From an uncultured Latescibacterota bacterium (lineage in GTDB: Bacteria; Latescibacterota; UBA2968; UBA8231): 64,000 bases of DNA. A model generated the notes under the pieces. The model was not told the DNA's origin and did not search any database. It saw nothing but the letters and a program-made list of their open reading frames with translations. The stretch lies in assembly GCA_951813615.1 (NCBI GenBank), contig OX638377.1, positions 806,001 through 870,000 of the forward strand, in the 5' to 3' direction. The position numbers and the translations under genes are program-made. Each line of letters opens with the position of its first letter. Within the stretch, counting starts at the first letter, position 1. Below, piece after piece: positions 17,481 through 24,486 of this stretch.

Positions 17481-18044
17481 ATGCTGCTGATACTTGATAA
17501 CTACGACTCCTTTACCTACAATTTGGTGCATTATTTAGAGGAATTAGGGGCGACAACTAAGGTCTTGCGCAACGACGAATTGACGGTCGCCGAGGCGGTG
17601 GCGCTCGCACCTGAGCACGTCGTTATCTCGCCTGGTCCTGGCGGCCCAAAGCAAGCTGGAATTTCGTGTGCGCTCGTCGAGCGGTTGGCCGGTGTGATTC
17701 CCATTTTGGGCGTGTGCTTGGGGCATCAAGTCATCGCCCAAGTTTGCGGCGGGCGCGTGGTGCGGGCCGACGAGATTGTCCACGGTCGCGCGACGCTAGT
17801 GCAACACGATGGTTGCACGCTCTTTGCCGGCCTGCAAAATCCCTTCGTCGCTACTCGCTATCACTCGCTGGCCGTCGAGCGAGCGAGTTTGCCTGAATGC
17901 CTGCAAGTATCGGCCACGAGTGAGAAGGGGATGATTATGGGAATCCGGCACCGGCGATGGCCCCTCGAAGGGGTGCAGTTCCACCCCGAGTCGATCCTGA
18001 CCATAGAAGGCAAACAACTACTGGATAATTTTCTTCGCTTATGA
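17481..18044 (+). CDS. TrpG/PabA-type glutamine amidotransferase subunit
   Basis: 187 residues, complete class I amidotransferase: NYDSFTYNL at the start, oxyanion PGPGGP, nucleophile Cys in GVCLGHQ (~77-83), RYHSL, and His-Glu in FHPESI. Family members serve anthranilate synthase (TrpG), aminodeoxychorismate synthase (PabA), or both. Because trpE(G) already carries its own glutaminase domain, this copy is formally redundant. It may serve a PabB encoded elsewhere, which makes PabA a likely role. It lies four bases after trpE(G) and ten before trpD. Confidence 0.85.
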   Translation: MLLILDNYDSFTYNLVHYLEELGATTKVLRNDELTVAEAVALAPEHVVISPGPGGPKQAGISCALVERLAGVIPILGVCLGHQVIAQVCGGRVVRADEIVHGRATLVQHDGCTLFAGLQNPFVATRYHSLAVERASLPECLQVSATSEKGMIMGIRHRRWPLEGVQFHPESILTIEGKQLLDNFLRL

Positions 18045-18054
18045 GGAGCGCAAC

Positions 18055-19065
18055 ATGATACAAGAAGCTATAAAAGACCTGATCACCGGAGCGGACTTGG
18101 GCCGCGCTAGGACGCGGGCGGTGATGGAGCAGATTATGAGCGGCCAAGCTACGGACGCTCAGATTGGCGCGTTTCTCGTCGCCCTGCGGATTAAAGGCGA
18201 GACCATTGACGAGATCGTCGGCTGCGCCGAAGTCATGCGCGAGAAAGCCACGCCGATAACGACGACGAGCCTCGATCTCATCGACACCTGCGGCACTGGC
18301 GGCGATGCTTCGGGGACCTTCAATATCTCTACAACAGTAGCTTTTGTCGCTTGCGGTGCCGGTTTATCAGTGGCCAAGCACGGCAATCGCTCCATATCGA
18401 GTCAGTGCGGCTCGGCGGATGTGCTGGCCGCGCTAGGGGTCAACGTCGAAGCCTCGCCGGAAAAGGTCGGTGAGTGCATCGACGAGGTTGGCATTGGTTT
18501 CCTCTTCGCGATAGCCTTACATGGGGCGATGAAACACGCCATCGGCCCGCGCCGGGAGTTAGCGACCCGCACGGTTTTTAACATCTTGGGGCCGCTGACC
18601 AATCCGGCTGGGGCCAAAAGGCAATTGCTCGGCGTATTCGACGGCGCGTTGACCGAGGCGCTCGCCGGAGTGCTGCGCGAGTTGGGATCGGAGCGGGCCT
18701 TGGTAGTACACGGCTCGGACGGGCTGGACGAGATCACGCTGACGGGGCCGACGCAGGTCAGCGAGCTTAGAGACGGGCAGGTCAGTACGCGCCAGATTCA
18801 TCCGGGGGATTTTGGCTTGCAGACGGCCTCAGCCGAGGCGCTTAAAGGCGGCGACGCGGACTACAATGCGCGTGTCCTGCGTGGGGTACTCGATGGCGAG
18901 GAGGGTCCACAGCGCGACGTGGTGCTGCTCAATTCGGCGGCGGCGATAGTCGTTGGCGGGTTGGCCGAGGATATAACTGCCGGTCTTGAAGTGGCCCGGG
19001 AGTCCATCGACTCGGGTAAGGCGCGTCAAGCCTTGGATCGGCTGGTCGAGGTAAGCAACTCCTAG
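18055..19065 (+). CDS. trpD: Anthranilate phosphoribosyltransferase
   Basis: 336 residues, normal length. Family motifs: CGTGGDASGTFNIST (phosphoribosyl-pyrophosphate binding, ~80-94), KHGNRSISS (~107-115), GSADVLAALG, and GPLTNPAGAKRQ. It transfers phosphoribose to anthranilate, the second step of tryptophan synthesis. GAGGAG lies a few bases before ATG 18055. Same operon as trpE(G) and trpC. Confidence 0.95.
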   Translation: MIQEAIKDLITGADLGRARTRAVMEQIMSGQATDAQIGAFLVALRIKGETIDEIVGCAEVMREKATPITTTSLDLIDTCGTGGDASGTFNISTTVAFVACGAGLSVAKHGNRSISSQCGSADVLAALGVNVEASPEKVGECIDEVGIGFLFAIALHGAMKHAIGPRRELATRTVFNILGPLTNPAGAKRQLLGVFDGALTEALAGVLRELGSERALVVHGSDGLDEITLTGPTQVSELRDGQVSTRQIHPGDFGLQTASAEALKGGDADYNARVLRGVLDGEEGPQRDVVLLNSAAAIVVGGLAEDITAGLEVARESIDSGKARQALDRLVEVSNS

Positions 19066-19067
19066 CG

Positions 19068-19847
19068 ATGGCGGATATCCTAAGCGAAATAGCTGCGTAC
19101 AAGCGCGAGTTCGTCGCCGACTGCAAGCGCGAGCGGAGTTTGGCCGATGTGCGGTCGCAGGCTCGCGATACTCAGACACCGACCGATTTCATGGGTGCGC
19201 TAACTGCGGATGGGATTGCGCTGATCGCCGAGGTGAAAAAAGCCTCGCCGTCCAAAGGCGTCATCCGCGCCGACTTCGACCCAGAGTGGATCGCCGATGC
19301 GTATGCCGCCCACGGCGCGCGCTGTCTTTCGGTATTGACGGATGAGGCGTATTTTCAGGGTTGCGATGCGTATTTACAGGCTGCCAAGGCGGTTGCGGAA
19401 TTGCCGGTGTTGCGCAAGGACTTCACTATCGATGAGTACCAGCTCTACGAAGCCCGCGTCATCGGTGCTGACGCCATTTTGCTGATCGTGGCGCTGATGG
19501 ACTCCAGCCAGCTCGACGACTACCTTGGCCTAGCCAGCGAATTGGAATTAGACGCGCTAGTCGAAGTTCACGATGGTGAAGAACTGACGCGCGCCAAAGC
19601 GGCTGGTGCCCGGCTCATCGGCGTCAACAACCGCGATCTGCGGACCTTTGAGACCACCTTGGATACTACCTTCGCGCTTTTGGATCAGATGCCAGAGGGG
19701 GCTGTCGTCGTCAGCGAGAGTGGCATTGAAGACCGCGGCGATGTCGAGCGGCTCGCCGCAGCCGGTGTCGATGCGATCTTGGTCGGCGAATCCCTGATGC
19801 GCGAAGACGATGTCGGGGCTAAAGTGAGGGAGCTATTGGGCACGTGA
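19068..19847 (+). CDS. trpC: Indole-3-glycerol phosphate synthase
   Basis: 259 residues, TIM barrel. Catalytic Lys in EVKKASPSKG (~52-61), LRKDFTIDEYQ (~112-122), VEVHDGEEL, GVNNRDLRTF and SESGI all match the family. It closes carboxyphenylamino-deoxyribulose phosphate to indole-3-glycerol phosphate. The gene starts two bases after the trpD stop, and its own stop overlaps the trpS start (GTGA). No trpF lies next to it, although trpC and trpF are often adjacent or fused. Confidence 0.95.
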   Translation: MADILSEIAAYKREFVADCKRERSLADVRSQARDTQTPTDFMGALTADGIALIAEVKKASPSKGVIRADFDPEWIADAYAAHGARCLSVLTDEAYFQGCDAYLQAAKAVAELPVLRKDFTIDEYQLYEARVIGADAILLIVALMDSSQLDDYLGLASELELDALVEVHDGEELTRAKAAGARLIGVNNRDLRTFETTLDTTFALLDQMPEGAVVVSESGIEDRGDVERLAAAGVDAILVGESLMREDDVGAKVRELLGT

Positions 19848-20827
19848 AAAAACGAGTATTTTCGGGCATTCAGCCTTCGGGCCACATCCACATCGGCAAC
19901 TATATCGGGGCCGTCCGCAATTGGCTGGTCAACCTAGAGGAGCGCGACAACATCTTCTGCGTGGTTGATCAGCACGCGATCACCGTGCCGTACGACCCAG
20001 AGGCTTTGCATAGCGGTACGCGCGAGGCCGTAGCTCTGTACATTGCCTGCGGACTCGATCCGGCCAAGTGCCGCCTCTTCGTCCAGTCGCACATTCCCGA
20101 ACACACTGAGTTGGCTTGGCTTTTTACTTGCATCACGCCCATGGGCTGGCTGGAGCGGATGACCCAGTTCAAGGATCGAGTGGGGGCGCGGCGCGAGCGC
20201 GTTGGTACGGGGTTGTTCGTCTATCCGACGTTGATGGCCGCCGACATTCTGCTCTACCAGGCGCACGAGGTGCCCGTCGGCGACGACCAAAAACAGCACG
20301 TGGAACTGACGCGCGACATTGCCGAGCGCTTCAATCGCCAGTTCGGCGAGGTATTCACCGTGCCCGAGCCGGTCATTCCGCAAGTCGGTGCGCGGATCAT
20401 GGGGCTCGACGATCCGACCGCGAAAATGTCCAAGTCGGCCGAGGGCCAGTACCACAGCGTCGGCCTGCTCGATGATCCGGATAAGGTGCGCAAGACGATT
20501 ATGCGGGCAGTGACCGATTCGCAGCAGGGCATTGTCTTCGACCCGCAGCGCCCCGGACTGTTCAACCTCCTGACAATCTACCAGGCGTTGACTGGTCAGG
20601 GACACGCCGAGATTGAGGCGCATTTTGCTGGCAAGGGATACGGCGACTTAAAAAAGGAATTGGTCGAAGTAGTAATCGCCGAGATCGAGCCGATCCAAGC
20701 TCGCTATCGGGAACTGACGGCGGATCCCTCCTATATCGACGAGGTGTTGGCCGAGAGTGTCGAGAAACTGCGTCCGATCGTTGACGCAACCATGGACGCG
20801 GTCCGTCGGGCCATGGGACATCGGTAA
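19844..20827 (+). CDS. trpS: Tryptophanyl-tRNA synthetase
   Basis: 327 residues, class Ic synthetase of normal bacterial length. HIGH-type motif in SGHIHIGNY (~9-17) and KMSKS in TAKMSKSAEG (~191-200); DQHAIT and GDDQKQHVELTRDIA are also conserved. It charges tRNA-Trp. Its GTG start overlaps the trpC stop, so it is translationally coupled inside the trp operon. Control by the upstream attenuator would make charged tRNA-Trp regulate its own synthetase. Confidence 0.95.
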   Translation: MKKRVFSGIQPSGHIHIGNYIGAVRNWLVNLEERDNIFCVVDQHAITVPYDPEALHSGTREAVALYIACGLDPAKCRLFVQSHIPEHTELAWLFTCITPMGWLERMTQFKDRVGARRERVGTGLFVYPTLMAADILLYQAHEVPVGDDQKQHVELTRDIAERFNRQFGEVFTVPEPVIPQVGARIMGLDDPTAKMSKSAEGQYHSVGLLDDPDKVRKTIMRAVTDSQQGIVFDPQRPGLFNLLTIYQALTGQGHAEIEAHFAGKGYGDLKKELVEVVIAEIEPIQARYRELTADPSYIDEVLAESVEKLRPIVDATMDAVRRAMGHR

Positions 20828-20837
20828 GGGAGTAGCT

Positions 20838-21110
20838 ATGGACCTGAGTGACTGGCGCGGACGCATAGATGGTATTGACCGGCAAATGATCGATCTGCTC
20901 AACGAGCGCATGCAGTGCGCACACGAGGTTGGGCGGATTAAAAAGGCCGCGGGAAAACCAATACGCGATCCCGAGCGCGAGCGCGATGTGATCACCAAGA
21001 TCAAAACCTACAACCAAGGACTCCAAGGGCCGATGAAGGACGAGGCCCTAGAGAAGCTCTACTGGCTACTCATTGAACTAACCACCTACTTCGAACTCGA
21101 GGAGGATTAG
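20838..21110 (+). CDS. Chorismate mutase, AroQ class
   Basis: 90 residues, all-helical. The AroQ active-site pattern is present: Arg in DWRGRIDGIDRQM, Arg in LLNERM, Lys in GRIKKAAGKPI, and the RDPERERDVI segment. It rearranges chorismate to prephenate at the branch to phenylalanine and tyrosine. ATG 20838 follows GGGAG by about 6 bases and is 10 bases after the trpS stop. The prephenate dehydrogenase gene follows, so the two enzymes encoded separately here replace a fused T-protein. Confidence 0.9.
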   Translation: MDLSDWRGRIDGIDRQMIDLLNERMQCAHEVGRIKKAAGKPIRDPERERDVITKIKTYNQGLQGPMKDEALEKLYWLLIELTTYFELEED

Positions 21111-21139
21111 TCTTCTTCCGGCGGGCAGTCATCGTCGGC

Positions 21140-22207
21140 GTGGGCCTGATTGGCGGCTCCATAGGCTTGGCGCTCAAGCGCACTGGCTTTGGCGGCCGGC
21201 TTGTGGGCGTCAGCCGTCCTGCGACCATCGCCCGCGCACTGGAGTTGGGCGTGATCGACGAAGGTTGGGGCTACGACGAGTTGGAGCGGGCGCTCAAAGG
21301 GGCCGACCTAGTCTTTATCTGCACGCCGATTAAGCGGATTCTCACGCTGATTGCAGAGGTGGGCCAACTCGCCGAGCCGGGGACACTCGTTACCGATGTG
21401 GGGAGTACCAAGCGGCGTATTGTCGCGGCGGTCGAGGCTCATTTCAGCGACGAAGTGTACTTTGTCGGTGGCCATCCGATGGCCGGCTCTGAAAAGGCGG
21501 GCGTGGCCGCGGCCGATCCGTTTCTCTTCCAGAATGCGATCTACATTTTGGTCCCCGACCAGAAGGTACCGGCTGACCGCTACCAAGCATTGACCGCGCT
21601 CTTGCGACAGGTTGGAGCGCGGGTGATGGAACTAGATGCTGGGGCACACGACCGGGCGGTCGCTGCGATCAGCCACTTGCCGCAGATGATGGCGACCTCG
21701 CTAGTAAGTATGGTCGGGCGGCTGAATGCCGAGCGCGATCACTTCCTGCCGCTGGCCGCTGGTGGTTTCCGCGACTTGACGCGGATTGCCTCCAGCCCGT
21801 TCGCGCCGGTGTGGGAGGATATCTGCGCGACCAATGCCGACGAGATCCGCGCGATGATCGATCGCTACATTGCCGCGCTCGCGGATGTGAGGGAGCGTTT
21901 GGAAGCAGAGGAGCTAAAGGCAGATTTCGATTTTGCCAACGAGATTCGGGGGTCCATTCCGAGGGATTCGAAGGGATTTATCCATGTGCTGCACGAGATC
22001 TTGGTGCTAGCTGAAGATCGGCCGGGTGTCATCGCCGAAATTGGGCAGGCGCTGGGGGCGCAAGGGGTAAACATCAACGATATTGAGGTGATGAAGGTGC
22101 GCGAGGGCGAGGGAGGGACGCTACGGCTGGGATTTGACAGTGCCGAAAGCGCGGAAAACGCGCTGGGAATTTTGGCTCGGCTCGGGTACGTGGCGCGGAG
22201 GCCCTAA
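21140..22207 (+). CDS. tyrA: Prephenate dehydrogenase with C-terminal ACT domain (true start uncertain)
   Basis: 355 residues from GTG 21140. NAD-binding GLIGGSIGLAL, GGHPMAGSEKAGV, and the catalytic His in ISHLPQMMA are visible. A C-terminal ACT domain (~285-355, VLAEDRPGVIAEIGQALG) suggests allosteric control by tyrosine. The first canonical start falls inside the Rossmann motif and would remove strand beta-1. The frame is open further upstream and encodes FFRRAVIVGVG, the expected N-terminus, with AGGAGG at 21100-21105. Yet there is no ATG, GTG or TTG between 21077 and 21140. The real start may be a rare codon near 21110-21113, or a base may be wrong. Confidence 0.85.
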   Translation: MGLIGGSIGLALKRTGFGGRLVGVSRPATIARALELGVIDEGWGYDELERALKGADLVFICTPIKRILTLIAEVGQLAEPGTLVTDVGSTKRRIVAAVEAHFSDEVYFVGGHPMAGSEKAGVAAADPFLFQNAIYILVPDQKVPADRYQALTALLRQVGARVMELDAGAHDRAVAAISHLPQMMATSLVSMVGRLNAERDHFLPLAAGGFRDLTRIASSPFAPVWEDICATNADEIRAMIDRYIAALADVRERLEAEELKADFDFANEIRGSIPRDSKGFIHVLHEILVLAEDRPGVIAEIGQALGAQGVNINDIEVMKVREGEGGTLRLGFDSAESAENALGILARLGYVARRP

Positions 22208-22210
22208 GCG

Positions 22211-23434
22211 ATGGCAGCAATCGTAAGTCCAGTCAAGAAAATTGTGGGGCAAGTGTCGGTACCCGGAGAGCGAGAGCCAGCCGAGCGCGCACTCGTGCTG
22301 GCCGCGCTGAGCGAAGGGGATAACACTGTCCGCTACGTGCCCGTTAGTGCTGGCCGCGTGGCCGCTCTGTTGCGCGAGTTGGGCGTTGACATTACCAAGC
22401 GCACAGGCACCCATGTGGTGCGTGGCGTTGGGCTGGGGGGTTTTCGGGAGGCAGAGGGACCGCTTGACCTAGAGGGGTTGGGCGATATTGCGCTGTTGTT
22501 GCTTCCCCTGCTCGCCGGGCAAACGTTTCGCTCGCAGGTGAAGTTGGGCGCGGAAGCCGACCGGTGTCGGCTCTTGCTCGACCTGCTGGCCCAGGTCGGG
22601 TTCGCCGTCGAACAGGAGAGTGCGGGCACCTTTGTAATCGGGGGTCAGCAGGCCAAAGGGTTCGTCCTCTCCGAGGCACCGCCGACCGACGCCCTAGCGC
22701 TGGGCGCAATGGTGGCCGCGCTCTTTGCCGAGGGGACGACCGCGCTGAAAGTCGGCAGCCGCGTGGAGCGCTTGTTGCGCGAGCGTGGGGTTGCCGTCGA
22801 GCGGCGCAAACTGCTGTCGGTGGAGGGCGGGCAAGCGTTAAAGGCAACTGACGTAGAGGTGCCTGGGCAACTCGCGTTGGCTTATCCGCTCATGGGGGCC
22901 GCGCTGTGTCGCAAGGGGTCGGAGCTAACCATCAAGCGCGTGGTCATTCGTTCTGGGCAGCGGGCCTTCTTGGATTTGCTGCGGCAGATTGGGGCAGAGA
23001 TTGTCGCGGAAGACATAGGGGAAGGCGCGTGCGATTTGCACGTGAGCGCCAGCCAGTTAAAAGCCACGCGCGTGGCTGGGTCGCGGGCCGCTAAGGTCGC
23101 CGACCAGATCGCGTTGCTAGCAGTCTTGGCGACTCAGGTGACGGGGACGACGGTCATCCGCGATATTGAAGACATGCCGCACGTGGAGCATTTGTGCGCT
23201 GCGCTGCGCTCGCTTGATGCGCGGATCGGCCAGTTCCCCGAGGGGCTCGTCATCAAAGGCGGCTTCCCGCTTCAGGGCGGCGAGCTCGACGGCAAGGGCG
23301 ATCCTAATTTAACCATGGCTTTTGCCGTGGCCGGGCTGTTGGCCGAAGAGGAACTGACCATCCAAGGCAGCGAGTGCTTGACGTCCATCTGGCCCGATTT
23401 TTTTAAGACCGTACAATCTATTGGAGGAGATTGA
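22211..23434 (+). CDS. EPSP-synthase-family protein lacking most active-site residues
   Basis: 407 residues with the two-domain inside-out alpha/beta barrel pattern of AroA (start VSVPGEREPAERALVLAAL, end SIWPDFFKTVQSIGG). By eye alignment to E. coli EPSPS, the phosphate- and PEP-binding residues are mostly lost: Lys22 to Arg, Ser23 to Glu, Asn94 to Leu, Arg124 to Ala, Lys340 to Val, Arg344 to Cys, His385-Arg386 to Pro-Asn, Lys411 to Ser. Arg27, Asp313 and Glu341 appear kept. The gene sits between tyrA and aroE where aroA is expected and shows no frameshift. It may be a pseudoenzyme, a regulatory subunit, or a changed activity. A functional aroA would then have to be elsewhere. Confidence 0.7.
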   Translation: MAAIVSPVKKIVGQVSVPGEREPAERALVLAALSEGDNTVRYVPVSAGRVAALLRELGVDITKRTGTHVVRGVGLGGFREAEGPLDLEGLGDIALLLLPLLAGQTFRSQVKLGAEADRCRLLLDLLAQVGFAVEQESAGTFVIGGQQAKGFVLSEAPPTDALALGAMVAALFAEGTTALKVGSRVERLLRERGVAVERRKLLSVEGGQALKATDVEVPGQLALAYPLMGAALCRKGSELTIKRVVIRSGQRAFLDLLRQIGAEIVAEDIGEGACDLHVSASQLKATRVAGSRAAKVADQIALLAVLATQVTGTTVIRDIEDMPHVEHLCAALRSLDARIGQFPEGLVIKGGFPLQGGELDGKGDPNLTMAFAVAGLLAEEELTIQGSECLTSIWPDFFKTVQSIGGD

Positions 23435-23436
23435 AG

Positions 23437-23577
23437 ATGAGAGGAATTTTTCGGCTTTTTATGTGCTCGGCTGTGATGTTGTGTGGCGGCCTACTCGCCA
23501 TTCGCCTGCTCTACGGCGTATCGTGGCGCGAGTCCTTTGAGATTGCCAACTGCTTCGTTGAGGATTTGTTGGGGTGA
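23437..23577 (+). CDS. Small single-pass membrane protein (46 aa)
   Basis: A 46-codon ORF with GGAGGAG about 7 bases before ATG 23437. It starts two bases after the aroA-like stop, and its TGA overlaps the aroE GTG (GTGA). The product has a basic start (MRGIFRLF), one hydrophobic segment (~residues 8-25, Cys-rich) and a short polar tail (SWRESFEIANCFVEDLLG). The strong ribosome-binding site and four-base coupling to aroE suggest it is translated, possibly to deliver ribosomes to aroE. No family is recognised. Confidence 0.6.
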   Translation: MRGIFRLFMCSAVMLCGGLLAIRLLYGVSWRESFEIANCFVEDLLG

Positions 23578-24410
23578 TTTCCGGGACGACGCGGGTGCTC
23601 GGCGTCATCGGCGACCCGGTCGTACACACGGCGTCGCCGGCCATGCACAACGCCGCGCTCAAGGCACTGAATCTCAACTATGTGTACGCGGCGTTTCGCG
23701 TTGCTCCCGCAGCCTTGCCCCAAGCGCTCGCCGGAATGCGCGCCTTCGGCATGGTGGGGCTGAATGTAACCGTGCCGCACAAGCAGGCCGTCATGGAGCA
23801 TCTCGACGAGATTTCCGCAGAGGCCCAGAGCATTGGCGCGGTTAATACCATTGCCAACCGCGATGGTCGGCTCGTGGGGTACAACACTGACGCCTTTGGC
23901 ATCGTGCAGAGCCTCAAGGCCGATGGCGGTTTGGACCCGCTGCCGCCCAAGGTCGCGCTCCTCGGTGCGGGAGGCGCGGCGCGGGCCGTGCTCTACGCGC
24001 TGCTGGCGCGGGAGGAGGTGGAGGAAGTGCTGCTGCTCAACCGCACGGTGGAAAAGGCTGCTGCCCTTGCTGGCGATCTCGACAGCGAGGGCAAGGTGCG
24101 GGTTGGGTCGCTGGCAGAGACTGGGCCGATTGGCGACGCTGGTTTGCTCATCAACGCCACGGCGCTGGGGATGCACCCCCGCGACGACGTTTCGCCGCTG
24201 GCGGACCCGTCGTGTCTGCACGAGCACATGCTGGTCGCCGACATTGTGTACAATCCGTTGGAGACCGTGCTCATGCGGCAGGCTGCAGCCGTTGGTGCCT
24301 CCGCGATCAATGGCTTGGGTATGCTCGCTTGGCAGGGCGCACACTCGTTTGAAATATGGACGGGTGTCGAGCCGCCGGTTGAGGTGATGATTGCGGCCGC
24401 ACTGGGGTAG
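23574..24410 (+). CDS. aroE: Shikimate dehydrogenase
   Basis: 278 residues. Substrate-binding SPAMHNAALKAL (~20-31), catalytic Lys in NVTVPHKQAVM, GAVNTI, NADP-binding LGAGGAARAVLYAL (~126-139) and the C-terminal NGLGMLAWQGAHSFEIWTG are all standard. It reduces 3-dehydroshikimate to shikimate with NADPH. GTG 23574 overlaps the stop of the 46-codon ORF. The stop codon lies inside a perfect 30-base palindrome, so this is probably the end of the trp/aro transcript. Confidence 0.95.
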   Translation: MISGTTRVLGVIGDPVVHTASPAMHNAALKALNLNYVYAAFRVAPAALPQALAGMRAFGMVGLNVTVPHKQAVMEHLDEISAEAQSIGAVNTIANRDGRLVGYNTDAFGIVQSLKADGGLDPLPPKVALLGAGGAARAVLYALLAREEVEEVLLLNRTVEKAAALAGDLDSEGKVRVGSLAETGPIGDAGLLINATALGMHPRDDVSPLADPSCLHEHMLVADIVYNPLETVLMRQAAAVGASAINGLGMLAWQGAHSFEIWTGVEPPVEVMIAAALG

Positions 24411-24436
24411 GGGGCGGTTTGCAAACCGCCCCCTAC
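24407..24436 (+). repeat. Perfect 30-base palindrome at the end of the trp/aro operon
   Basis: GTAGGGGGCGGTTTG (24407-24421) is followed directly by its exact reverse complement (24422-24436), with no spacer. It includes the aroE TAG stop. It would form a very stable hairpin but has no T-run on the plus strand. It resembles the short GTAGGGG-type palindromes dispersed in several uncultured phyla, so it may be a mobile or REP-like element that also protects mRNA 3' ends. Confidence 0.85.
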
Positions 24437-24486
24437 ATAAATTGATTAATTTCAAATTTTCAAATCATTCTGGATCGCCATAACGC

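Noticed and set aside
24407..24436. Palindrome as a rho-independent terminator
   Set aside because: No T-run follows on either strand in the proper position, so it was kept as a palindromic repeat only.
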